Shown here: positions 8,005-14,923 of the stretch, piece by piece
Position numbering within the stretch: position 1 is the stretch's first letter
Layout of the letters: each line of letters starts with the position of its first letter
Position numbers and translations under genes: made by a program
Notes under the pieces: generated by a model
What the model was told of the DNA's origin: nothing
Seen by the model: only the letters and a program-made list of their open reading frames with translations
Database searches by the model: none
Assembly (NCBI GenBank): GCA_040507005.1
Contig: JBEVVS010000103.1
Span: 1 to 64,000, forward strand
Direction: 5' to 3'
Length of the DNA stretch: 64,000 bases
Origin: Thiodiazotropha sp040507005
Lineage (GTDB): Bacteria > Pseudomonadota > Gammaproteobacteria > Chromatiales > Chromatiaceae

Positions 8005-9072
8005 ATGGATGTTAAAAATACCTCAGCAGATGAAAATACTTTTCAGATAGATTATAGAGAACGAGATAGATTCATTATAAGTTTTATCGTGTGCATTATA
8101 GGATTTTTTGCGCACTTCTCATTTATATTTCTGTTCCATTACTGGGGAGTTTCCACTCTTTCCAACTTCAATATCCTAAGTAGTTTGCTCTGGGCCTGGG
8201 CTCTTGCAGAGTTAATTCGCGGGCATTCTAGTCGCGCTCTCTATATTGGTTCTACTGAAGTACTGACGCACGCAATTTTTGCTACGTCAGTTATAGGGTT
8301 GGGATCTGGATTTGATCTCTATCTGCTACCGCTTGCAGCACGGCTGGCATATCACCCAGACTTAAAATATCGATATGCCCTTATAGCTGGTCCCGCTAGC
8401 ATGGTTTTGTGGGTGGTTGGTCGTGTCTATTGGAGCCAGGATGCTGATATCCCTTTGGCTACAGATACCATAGAAATGATAGAACTGGTAAATATAACTA
8501 TTACCGGGATCGCCTTTGTGTTCGTGGTTATCGGTGCTCGACTCGTTGTTACACAGCAAAATAGGCAATTAAGTCAGTGGGCAGTAAGAGATGAATTGAC
8601 AGGATTGTATAATCGACACTTCCTAACTATATACATTAACAAACGTGAGGAGGATGGAGTGTCAGATCGACGGGCCTTTGCTTTGATATTGTCCGATCTT
8701 GATCACTTCAAGGCTATCAATGATAAATTCGGACACAGGGTGGGTGATAAAGTACTACAGAATTTTTCATATTGCCTGCAGAGAAACGTAAGAAAAGAAG
8801 ATTTTATATGCCGATGGGGTGGTGAAGAGTTTATTGTTATCTTGCCAATGTGCACTCTCAAAAAAGCTATTGCCAAGGCCGAGGCTATACGCAAAGATAT
8901 CCAACAAGAGATAATTGTCGATGGCTTGTCTGAATCCTGCTATATCTCTGCTAGTTTCGGTGTGGTTCTCAGTACCCCTGAGGAGAACTTTACCGATCTG
9001 GTTAACAGGGCGGATAAGCTACTTTATCAGGCAAAGGAGTCAGGTCGAAATTGCGTTTGTGCTGAGACATGA
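8005..9072 (+). CDS. Membrane diguanylate cyclase (GGDEF)
   Basis: The product has 355 residues. Residues about 25-185 hold five or six hydrophobic segments with no recognised sensor name, and the last helix leads into a short linker (QQNRQLSQWAVRDELTGLYN). Residues about 195-350 are a GGDEF domain with the start motif DELTGLYNRHF, the metal site SDLDHFK, and an intact active site GGEEF at residues 272-276. The inhibitory I-site RxxD is present as RKED at 263-266, five residues before the active site. It is therefore expected to make cyclic di-GMP from two GTP at the inner membrane, with product feedback. It stands alone in an AT-rich stretch with no partner gene close by. Confidence 0.93.
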   Translation: MDVKNTSADENTFQIDYRERDRFIISFIVCIIGFFAHFSFIFLFHYWGVSTLSNFNILSSLLWAWALAELIRGHSSRALYIGSTEVLTHAIFATSVIGLGSGFDLYLLPLAARLAYHPDLKYRYALIAGPASMVLWVVGRVYWSQDADIPLATDTIEMIELVNITITGIAFVFVVIGARLVVTQQNRQLSQWAVRDELTGLYNRHFLTIYINKREEDGVSDRRAFALILSDLDHFKAINDKFGHRVGDKVLQNFSYCLQRNVRKEDFICRWGGEEFIVILPMCTLKKAIAKAEAIRKDIQQEIIVDGLSESCYISASFGVVLSTPEENFTDLVNRADKLLYQAKESGRNCVCAET

Positions 9073-9472
9073 GAGAGAGCATGAAGCTCCCTTATTTGCA
9101 CGGTCACTTTATTTAATAGACAATATTACTATTGGAACGACCGATGATAAACGAGAAGTTCAGTACCCTTTAGTCGATCGGTTTTTCATGAGCAGACTGA
9201 AAAGCAGAGAAATGTGAAGACACAGGTCTGTGGGTATCGCCCGGAAGAAATTTATCACTTATAAAAAGAGAGAATCACTCCGACACCCTTTACCCCAAGA
9301 TAATCAAGTTTTTTTAAAGCCTGGGTTAATCTAATCTCGTAAACACTTCACTCCTTATGAGAGCGGGCAAACCTATACAGGGCCAATGAAGAAAATCACG
9401 CTTAAATAACAACAGCAAATGTTATTTGACTGATTTTCACTGTAACTGGCCACTGGCACTGGAGAAACTGAT
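9073..9472. other. 400-bp gap: no gene, strong nested inverted repeat near its end
   Basis: I see no supported coding frame here. The only clear structure is the nested inverted repeat at 9391-9438, described separately, just upstream of the start at 9473. Confidence 0.5.
9391..9438. repeat. Nested two-arm inverted repeat in the leader of the 9473 gene
   Basis: GAAAATCA (9391-9398) pairs with TGATTTTC (9431-9438), and inside it AAATAACA (9404-9411) pairs with TGTTATTT (9420-9427). Both arms are perfect 8-bp matches, with an internal loop of 5 and 3 bases and an 8-base terminal loop. It ends 34 bases before the ATG at 9473. It is consistent with a folded 5' leader or a dyad operator. Confidence 0.7.
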
Positions 9473-10003
9473 ATGCCACAACGCTGGTTACAGGTTAAAG
9501 GTGATCCCTCTGTGAGGGAATTTCTCTTTCATCAGACTCGAAAAACCAGTCTTTTTGATGAACACCTCGATCGGTTACACAAAATCATTCATACCATGTG
9601 TACAGTAAAAGGTGCTTTTCATGTAAAGGCTCACTACTCATCATCACAGCTGACCTGCTGGTTTTATGACGACCCTTACAGTTATAAGGTTTATGTCAAG
9701 GAAGAGGTTCTTGATGAGGGCTTTCTGGATAGCTTTCCCAATCTGAGTTACGAAGGTAGAAAGCCATATGTCGATCAAAGGCAAATGGGATTGGTTCTGG
9801 ATGAGTTCAAACGTTTGCGGTTCACTGATGAGCAGATCTATTTGCGCAGCGCTTCAGTCAACCGGCTGAATGGCATGATAGGCATGAACTTCTCCTGTGA
9901 CGGAAGTCATTACATTGAACATGATGAATTCTTTAGGCGGTTGCTTGAATTCGGGGTTGTTGCAAATGAAGAAGAAGCGATATGTACACTGTCTAACAAT
10001 TAA
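9473..10003 (+). CDS. Hypothetical 176-aa protein
   Basis: The ATG at 9473 has GGAGA eight bases upstream, which supports the start. The product has 176 residues, is soluble, and has no signal peptide or membrane segment. It is rich in aromatic residues and basic/acidic pairs (WFYDDPYSYKVYVKEE). I do not recognise a family or any catalytic motif. It stands alone, preceded by a strong nested inverted repeat and followed by a gap with interleaved inverted repeats. AT content and codon choice match the surrounding accessory stretch rather than the housekeeping genes. Confidence 0.65.
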   Translation: MPQRWLQVKGDPSVREFLFHQTRKTSLFDEHLDRLHKIIHTMCTVKGAFHVKAHYSSSQLTCWFYDDPYSYKVYVKEEVLDEGFLDSFPNLSYEGRKPYVDQRQMGLVLDEFKRLRFTDEQIYLRSASVNRLNGMIGMNFSCDGSHYIEHDEFFRRLLEFGVVANEEEAICTLSNN

Positions 10004-10074
10004 CTTGGCATCTAGTCTGGCAGTGACCTTCGCATTAAATTTCGAAGTGTTTTCATCATCCGGTAGATAAATTC

Positions 10075-10186
10075 AAGCAAACAAAAACAGCAAAAACTGT
10101 CAATCGAAGATTACACGGAAATACTATTTTAAGCCTGTTGTTTGCTTACTCTATCTCGTTAATTAGGTTGCAAAAAACTGTAATCT
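10075..10186. repeat. Interleaved perfect inverted repeats (possible pseudoknot or switch)
   Basis: Arm A, AAGCAAACA (10075-10083), matches A', TGTTTGCTT (10139-10147), over 9 bp. Arm B, AGATTACA (10108-10115), matches B', TGTAATCT (10179-10186), over 8 bp. The order is A-B-A'-B', so the stems cross. As RNA they could form a pseudoknot or two competing hairpins. The segment lies in the leader of the small frame at 10260. Confidence 0.6.
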
Positions 10187-10259
10187 GAAAACGCTTGCAA
10201 TTAACCTGTTCATCTGTCATTCTTCCGCATCGTTAAATCTGTCCAGGAGGGACTACGGT

Positions 10260-10409
10260 ATGTTTAAGCTAGGGAAAGCACATATCTTTTCTGTAAACAC
10301 AGAATCACACTTATCTGCATCTATTGCACAGCTATGGATGCTATCTCACAGTGAAATCAGTTCACTACTTTCTGCTGAAAGCCGATCTGCTCTGCAAGCT
10401 CCAACATAG
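10260..10409 (+). CDS. Small ORF, 49 aa
   Basis: The ATG at 10260 has a strong AGGAGGG sequence with an 8-base gap, among the best ribosome-binding sites in this part of the window. The frame runs 49 codons to a TAG at 10407-10409. The product starts MFKLGKAHIF and is rich in serine and leucine (HSEISSLLSAESRSAL), which would suit an amphipathic helix. There is no family resemblance. It follows the crossed inverted repeats at 10075-10186, so it could be a leader peptide or a small regulatory protein. The support is the ribosome-binding site and position only. Confidence 0.45.
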   Translation: MFKLGKAHIFSVNTESHLSASIAQLWMLSHSEISSLLSAESRSALQAPT

Positions 10410-10477
10410 GGCCTGTTAAGCTTTGCTGAGTTGACGGCTCGCATACAACCGCAAAAAAAACTCAAATAGTTTGTGTA

Positions 10478-10509
10478 ATGACGGGCAGGGTCTGATGTCA
10501 GTCCGTCAT
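10478..10509. repeat. Stem-loop upstream of the small membrane protein gene
   Basis: ATGACGG (10478-10484) pairs with CCGTCAT (10503-10509), and inside it CTGA pairs with TCAG around a two-base loop. It lies about 40 bases before the proposed GTG start at 10552. Confidence 0.45.
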
Positions 10510-10551
10510 GTTGCCGTTTGGCTTGAAATAAGTGGATGGCAGGAGAAAAAG

Positions 10552-10818
10552 GTGAAAGGATTCATGAAAATTCATAAAGTTGTCACAATTGTCCAATTGG
10601 TGATCATCACACTGTCCCTATGCCTGGCTTCCTTAGGCTTGGTGATAGATCATCCCTTCATTATCTATTTCTGGTATCTGAGTCTTTTTGGCATCGCAAT
10701 GATGATAGCCACGTCTTTCATAATCGGCCTCTTCATTGTTATGTTACGTCTCTTCATGCCTCAAACATCGAAGAGTGGTCAAAGGTGGTTTTCCCGATCG
10801 AACCGCATCCGGGTTTAG
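10552..10818 (+). CDS. Small two-helix membrane protein
   Basis: The frame is open from 10471, but the best ribosome-binding site (AGGAGA at 10541-10546) serves a GTG at 10552; an ATG at 10564 is the alternative. From the GTG the product has 88 residues. Two strong hydrophobic segments lie at about residues 13-33 and 37-65, followed by a basic tail (SKSGQRWFSRSNRIRV). I do not recognise a family. It is the last of three small genes in the AT-rich stretch and ends 66 bases before the convergent SRAP gene. Confidence 0.5.
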   Translation: MKGFMKIHKVVTIVQLVIITLSLCLASLGLVIDHPFIIYFWYLSLFGIAMMIATSFIIGLFIVMLRLFMPQTSKSGQRWFSRSNRIRV

Positions 10819-10884
10819 CTGCTCAGTTGTTGCCAGCGGACTGTACAACTCAGCATGTAATGCGCAAATTACCTTGAGTATTCG

Positions 10885-11547
10885 TTATATAGGTTTGATA
10901 TTTTCCGGAGCATTGTTTTTCGGGCTGTTGATTTGCCGGCTGACTGGAAAGAGACGAATATCATCATTCTCATGGGGCAGCAGCAGGGGCTTGAGGATTG
11001 CCGGGTCCCGGGTCTCCTGGTCAAGCCAGGCATCGAAGTTGCCGGGGGAGAGGATTACCGGCATCCGCTCGTGGATGGTGGCAATCTCACCCCTGGCCTC
11101 TGTGACGATAATGGTGCAGGAATCGATCTTTTCACCCTGGGGTCCTTCCCAGTGTTCATACAGCCCGGCAAAGACGAAAGGTCTGCCGCTCTTTGAAGTG
11201 ATGCAGTAGGGTTGTTTTCCCTGACTGGTCGCCTGCCACTCGAAAAATCCGCTGGCGGGAATCAGACATCTGCGATGTTTGAAAGCCGAACGGAATGATG
11301 GCTTGCTGTCGACGGTCTCCGCCCGGGCATTGATGGTGCGGTAGCCGAACTTCTTGTCTTTCGCCCAGGAGGGTATCAATCCCCACTTCAACCAGACCAA
11401 TTCCCTCGCCTCTGCTTCCAATTTGATGGCTGCGATCTGTTGCGAGGGTGCGATGTTGTAGTGAGGTGTGAGTTGGGGAAGGGCAGACAGGCCAAACTCC
11501 GCAAGCATATCTTCCGCTGTTACATCGAGGTAGAACCTGCCACACAT
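10885..11547 (-). CDS. yedK: SRAP-family abasic-site DNA-protein crosslink protein (YedK/HMCES)
   Basis: The product has 220 residues, the usual length for the family. The family shields abasic sites in single-stranded DNA by a covalent bond from the N-terminal cysteine. All hallmarks are visible: Cys2 in MCGRFY, HYNIAPSQ, WGLIPSWAKD, NARAETV, the RCLIPASGFFEWQ motif with its conserved Glu, and HERMPVIL with its conserved His. Cys2 becomes the N-terminal residue after Met removal. The gene is divergent from the COG3146 gene at 11718, with a 170-bp shared upstream region. I see no LexA-type site there. Confidence 0.95.
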   Translation of the reverse strand: MCGRFYLDVTAEDMLAEFGLSALPQLTPHYNIAPSQQIAAIKLEAEARELVWLKWGLIPSWAKDKKFGYRTINARAETVDSKPSFRSAFKHRRCLIPASGFFEWQATSQGKQPYCITSKSGRPFVFAGLYEHWEGPQGEKIDSCTIIVTEARGEIATIHERMPVILSPGNFDAWLDQETRDPAILKPLLLPHENDDIRLFPVSRQINSPKNNAPENIKPI

Positions 11548-11717
11548 AGACTCTGTCGTCTCACTGGTCAGCGCCTGTAGTCACCCACAATTTATCTGTG
11601 GTACCCGAGGCGTGAATATGGTTTAGGATGGTGTTGTAAACAAGCTAGTATTCGAGGGGGTTGCTGTCAAATGTATCGATTTCAGCTGATATCCATCTAA
11701 GCCCTTAGAGACGATCC

Positions 11718-12863
11718 ATGCAGGTTGAATTCCACCACAGCATCGATGAGTTGGAACAGAGCGAATGGGATGGGTTGGTGGTCGACGACAACCCTTTTCT
11801 CAAATACGCCTTCCATGCCGCCTTGGAACATCATGAATGTGTGGGTAGCAAGTTCGGTTGGACGCCTTGTCATTTGGTGATTCGGGAGAATGCACGGATG
11901 ATCGGGCTGTCACCCCTCTACATCAAGAGCAACTCCTATGGGGAGTTTGTCTTCGACCATGCCTGGGCCGATGCCTATCAGCGCAGCGGCCAACGCTACT
12001 ATCCCAAATTGGTCAGTGCAATTCCCTATACCCCGGCTTATGGTGAACGACTACTGGTGGATCCGAACTCGGATGTGGTGGGATTGCGCAAACTGATGAT
12101 ATCAGCCACCCAAGCAATGGCCATGGAATCAGATCTCTCCTCTATGCATTGGCTCTTCACCACCGAGGAGGAGGGGGCGGTCTTAAGATCCATGGGTATG
12201 ATGGAGCGCTTGGGCGTGCAGTTTCACTGGCACAACCAGGGGTACGAGAGTTTTGACCACTTCCTTTCCCAATTGACGGCCAAGCGTAGAAAAAACATCA
12301 AACAGGAACGCCGCAAGGTGCAGGATACCGGTATCCGCTTTCGAGTACTGCACGGCAATGAGGTCAGTGACCATGAGTGGCAGCTGTTTGCCGAATTCTA
12401 TGCCAAGACCTTCGAGGAGCGCTACAGCCTGGCCACCTTGAACGCGGGATTTTTCCGTGAAGTGGGCCGTAACATGGGAGAGCAGGTGATACTGATTCTT
12501 GCCTATGATGGTGCTGCCGCTATAGCCGGCGCGCTACTCTACCGCAGTCAGTCGGTGCTCTATGGCCGTCACTGGGGCGCCCTGCAGCACTATGACAGCC
12601 TCCACTTCGAGACTTGCTACTATCAAGGCATCGAGTATGCGATCGAACATAAGCTGCAGCGTTTCGAACCGGGGGCGCAAGGGGAGCACAAGATCTGGCG
12701 TGGCTTTCTGCCTGCTCAGACCCGTTCCTACCACTGGATCGGTGATCCCCAATTCAGTCTGGCCATCCAGGAGTTTCTCACCAGAGAGGCCCCGGCGATC
12801 GAAAATTATCAACAAAACCTACTGTCAAGCTCACCTTTCAGAGAAAATCCTCTATCAGTATAA
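11718..12863 (+). CDS. COG3146-type N-acyltransferase (peptidogalycan-like)
   Basis: The product has 381 residues, full length for the COG3146 / DUF482 family of predicted acyltransferases with a GNAT-like fold. Family-typical blocks are NPFLKYAFHAALE near the N-terminus, AWADAYQRSG, the basic QLTAKRRKNIKQERRKV segment near 190, HFETCYYQGIEYAIEH, and PGAQGEHKIWRGFLPA near the C-terminus. There is no signal peptide, so the enzyme is cytosolic. The substrate is not established for the family. It sits alone between the SRAP gene and iscR. Confidence 0.88.
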   Translation: MQVEFHHSIDELEQSEWDGLVVDDNPFLKYAFHAALEHHECVGSKFGWTPCHLVIRENARMIGLSPLYIKSNSYGEFVFDHAWADAYQRSGQRYYPKLVSAIPYTPAYGERLLVDPNSDVVGLRKLMISATQAMAMESDLSSMHWLFTTEEEGAVLRSMGMMERLGVQFHWHNQGYESFDHFLSQLTAKRRKNIKQERRKVQDTGIRFRVLHGNEVSDHEWQLFAEFYAKTFEERYSLATLNAGFFREVGRNMGEQVILILAYDGAAAIAGALLYRSQSVLYGRHWGALQHYDSLHFETCYYQGIEYAIEHKLQRFEPGAQGEHKIWRGFLPAQTRSYHWIGDPQFSLAIQEFLTREAPAIENYQQNLLSSSPFRENPLSV

Positions 12864-12927
12864 GCATAACTAACTGATAAATAAGTAATAATTAAAATAC
12901 CCCAAATTTAACGAAATTTTTTCGCGA

Positions 12928-12985
12928 TAAAAGTTGACTAATTTACTTAGTTACTCTAGTCTAATTCCCAAGTGATTTACTAGGT
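12928..12985 (+). promoter_or_regulatory. iscR promoter with IscR type-1-like sites
   Basis: A -35 TTGACT (12934-12939) and a -10 TAGTCT (12957-12962) are separated by 17 bases. The -35 is embedded in GTTGACTAATTTACTTAG, which matches the first half of the Escherichia coli IscR type-1 consensus (GACT, A/T-rich core, then AGTC). A related block, TGATTTACTAGGTAA, follows near 12973-12987. The layout resembles the self-repressed iscR promoter of enterics; that regulation is inferred here. Confidence 0.55.
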
Positions 12986-13014
12986 AATGCGATTTATACC
13001 ACTGGAGAAAACCA

Positions 13015-13497
13015 ATGAGATTGTCAACAAAAGGTCGTTATGCGGTTACCGCTATGCTGGATCTTGCACTGAACGGCAAAAATGGTCCGGTTACGCTGGC
13101 TGAGATTTCCGAAAACCAGGGTATCTCCCTCTCCTATCTGGAGCAGCTGTTTGCCGCCCTGAGAAACAAGGAGCTGGTGCGTGGTGTCAGGGGGCCGGGT
13201 GGCGGTTACTATCTGGGTAAGAGTGCCGATGAGATATCGATTGCCAACATCATCTGTGCCGTGGATGAGTGGGTGGAGTTCACCCGCTGTGGCGGCAGGC
13301 AGAACTGCAGCGGCGGGGCCCGCTGTCTGACCCATACCCTGTGGGACGATCTCAGCAGTGAGATCTTCAATTTCCTGGCAAACATCTCTCTGGGTGATCT
13401 GGTACGCAGAAACCTGAACAAGAGTGAAGAGAGTGAGGAGGAGCAACCGCCGCTGAGTGTGGTGGGGGAATCCGACTCCAGCTCTCAAGCAGCCTGA
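13015..13497 (+). CDS. iscR: Rrf2-family Fe-S cluster regulator IscR
   Basis: The product has 160 residues. It begins MRLSTKGRYAVTAMLDLA and carries the winged-helix domain (SLSYLEQLFAALR, VRGPGGGYYL). The [2Fe-2S] ligands C92, C98, C104 and H107 fall at exactly the same numbers as in Escherichia coli IscR, with LTHTLW after the last cysteine. The protein senses Fe-S supply and represses iron-sulfur assembly genes when it carries a cluster. No iscS, iscU or iscA follows: the next gene is prmB, 132 bases later. Either the isc genes are elsewhere or this is a stand-alone paralogue. The acidic, glutamate-rich C-terminal tail is longer than usual. Confidence 0.93.
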   Translation: MRLSTKGRYAVTAMLDLALNGKNGPVTLAEISENQGISLSYLEQLFAALRNKELVRGVRGPGGGYYLGKSADEISIANIICAVDEWVEFTRCGGRQNCSGGARCLTHTLWDDLSSEIFNFLANISLGDLVRRNLNKSEESEEEQPPLSVVGESDSSSQAA

Positions 13498-13582
13498 TCG
13501 GCAAATTGGCTTGGCAGCGTGCGGGGTGGGGGCTGGATTGGCCTGCCACCCCGTCGTCTATTGGGGCAGGCGCATATCACTT

Positions 13583-13622
13583 ACTGGCTGAATCAGTTAT
13601 GATCCACTGTTTTTCAGCCAGT
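13583..13622. repeat. 10-bp perfect inverted repeat just before prmB
   Basis: ACTGGCTGAA (13583-13592) and TTCAGCCAGT (13613-13622) match perfectly around a 20-base spacer. The right arm ends seven bases before the GTG at 13630 and covers the place where a ribosome-binding site would be, so it may limit translation. It could also be a weak terminator of iscR, but no T-run follows. Confidence 0.55.
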
Positions 13623-13629
13623 TACATAC

Positions 13630-14508
13630 GTGCAGACACTTTTATCCATTGCCGACTTCATTCGCTGGGGTGCCAGTCGCTTCAATGAGGCGAATCTATT
13701 TTTCGGCCACGGCACCGACAATGCCCTGGATGAGGCCGCAGCACTGGTGCTGGGGGCCCTTCACCTCCCCCCAGATCTCCCTGCAAGCTGGTTTGCCAGC
13801 CGCTTGACCGAGTCTGAGCGACAGCGGGTGATCGATCTGATTCAGCGCAGGGTCGATGAACGCATACCCTTGCCTTACCTGTTGGGGGAGGCCTGGTTTG
13901 CCGGCATGAGATTTCATGTCAACGAGCAGGTTTTGATACCCCGTTCACCCATTGCAGAGTTGATAGAAGCGGGCTTCGCGCCCTGGCTGGAGCCTTCTCC
14001 GGCGCCGCGGATACTCGATCTCTGCTGTGGCTGCGGCTGTATCGGCATCGCCGCGGCCGCCTACCTTGCCGATAGCCAGGTCGATCTGGTGGATATCTCT
14101 CCCGATGCCCTCCAGGTGGCAGCACAGAATATTGCCGAATATGGCCTCCAGGAGCGGGTCGCCACCTACCAATCGGACCTGTTCCAGGCGCTACCGGATA
14201 AACAGTATGACCTGATCCTATCCAATCCTCCCTATGTGGGTCAGCTAGAGATGGAGGGGTTGCCCGATGAATACCGGCATGAGCCGGTATTGGCACTGCA
14301 AGCGAATGAAAACGGGCTGGAGGTTGTCCAACGGATACTGAAACAGGCCAAGCGCTATCTCACCCCCCGGGGCATTTTGATCGTGGAGGTGGGCAACAGC
14401 GCCCAACTGTTGCTGGATCACTATCCGCAGATGCCCTTCGTCTGGCTCGATTTCGAGCGCGGTGGCGAGGGCGTGTTTCTGCTATCGGCGGCGGATCTGG
14501 CAGAATAG
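13630..14508 (+). CDS. prmB: Ribosomal protein L3 glutamine N5-methyltransferase
   Basis: The product has 292 residues, close to the usual length of PrmB. It transfers a methyl group from S-adenosylmethionine to a glutamine of ribosomal protein L3 in the cytosol. An N-terminal helical domain (about 1-95) is followed by a Rossmann-fold domain with the SAM loop ILDLCCGCGCIGIAAA and the catalytic NPPY motif at residues 199-202. The C-terminal EVGNSAQLL matches PrmB rather than PrmC. The start is a GTG with no clear ribosome-binding site because a hairpin occupies that region. No in-frame alternative is better. Confidence 0.92.
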   Translation: MQTLLSIADFIRWGASRFNEANLFFGHGTDNALDEAAALVLGALHLPPDLPASWFASRLTESERQRVIDLIQRRVDERIPLPYLLGEAWFAGMRFHVNEQVLIPRSPIAELIEAGFAPWLEPSPAPRILDLCCGCGCIGIAAAAYLADSQVDLVDISPDALQVAAQNIAEYGLQERVATYQSDLFQALPDKQYDLILSNPPYVGQLEMEGLPDEYRHEPVLALQANENGLEVVQRILKQAKRYLTPRGILIVEVGNSAQLLLDHYPQMPFVWLDFERGGEGVFLLSAADLAE

Positions 14509-14552
14509 GTGAGAGTGTACGATCATTGAGAGTGAAAAGAGATTAACAGCAG

Positions 14553-14870
14553 ATGAGCTTACAGCGAGCACGCAGCGCGGAAGAGTATGTGGAGTGGGTC
14601 AAGCAGGCCGTATTCGAGGTGGACGACCTGCGAGACTGCTATGACTATCAGATGGACGAGATGGGTCGTTATCCGTCATTCCTGGAACCGCTGGAGGATG
14701 GCATCAAGACACTCTACCGATTGATGCAGGAGGGTGACTACAGTTTCGGCCGTGAGGACCTCTCGTTCATGTCAGTGGTGAGCCGCCATAGCGATGATAT
14801 CCCCTTCGCCATTCTGTTACGCCAGATCAATGAAACCCACCGTAAGGGTATAGATGTGGATGTTGAATAG
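14553..14870 (+). CDS. Conserved 105-aa protein next to hemN
   Basis: The product has 105 residues, is acidic and soluble, and has no signal peptide or membrane segment. It begins MSLQRARSAEEYVEWVKQAV and contains a predicted all-helical region (YPSFLEPLEDGIKTLYRLMQ). I recall similar short frames near hemN in sulfur-oxidising gammaproteobacteria but cannot confirm that. It lies between prmB (44 bases) and hemN (53 bases) on the same strand, which suggests one transcript. No function is proposed. Confidence 0.7.
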   Translation: MSLQRARSAEEYVEWVKQAVFEVDDLRDCYDYQMDEMGRYPSFLEPLEDGIKTLYRLMQEGDYSFGREDLSFMSVVSRHSDDIPFAILLRQINETHRKGIDVDVE

Positions 14871-14923
14871 CCTGTTGGCTGTCGACGCTCATCGAAAGCA
14901 AATTCAAAAGAGACAATCAATCC

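Noticed and set aside
10015..10036. Possible sigma-54 promoter (TGGCAG and a later GC)
   Set aside because: The GG to GC spacing is 11 bases instead of the required 10, and the -12 element is TTCGC rather than TTGC.
10736..11209. 157-codon plus-strand frame
   Set aside because: It is mostly antisense to the SRAP gene, whose conserved motifs are complete on the minus strand.
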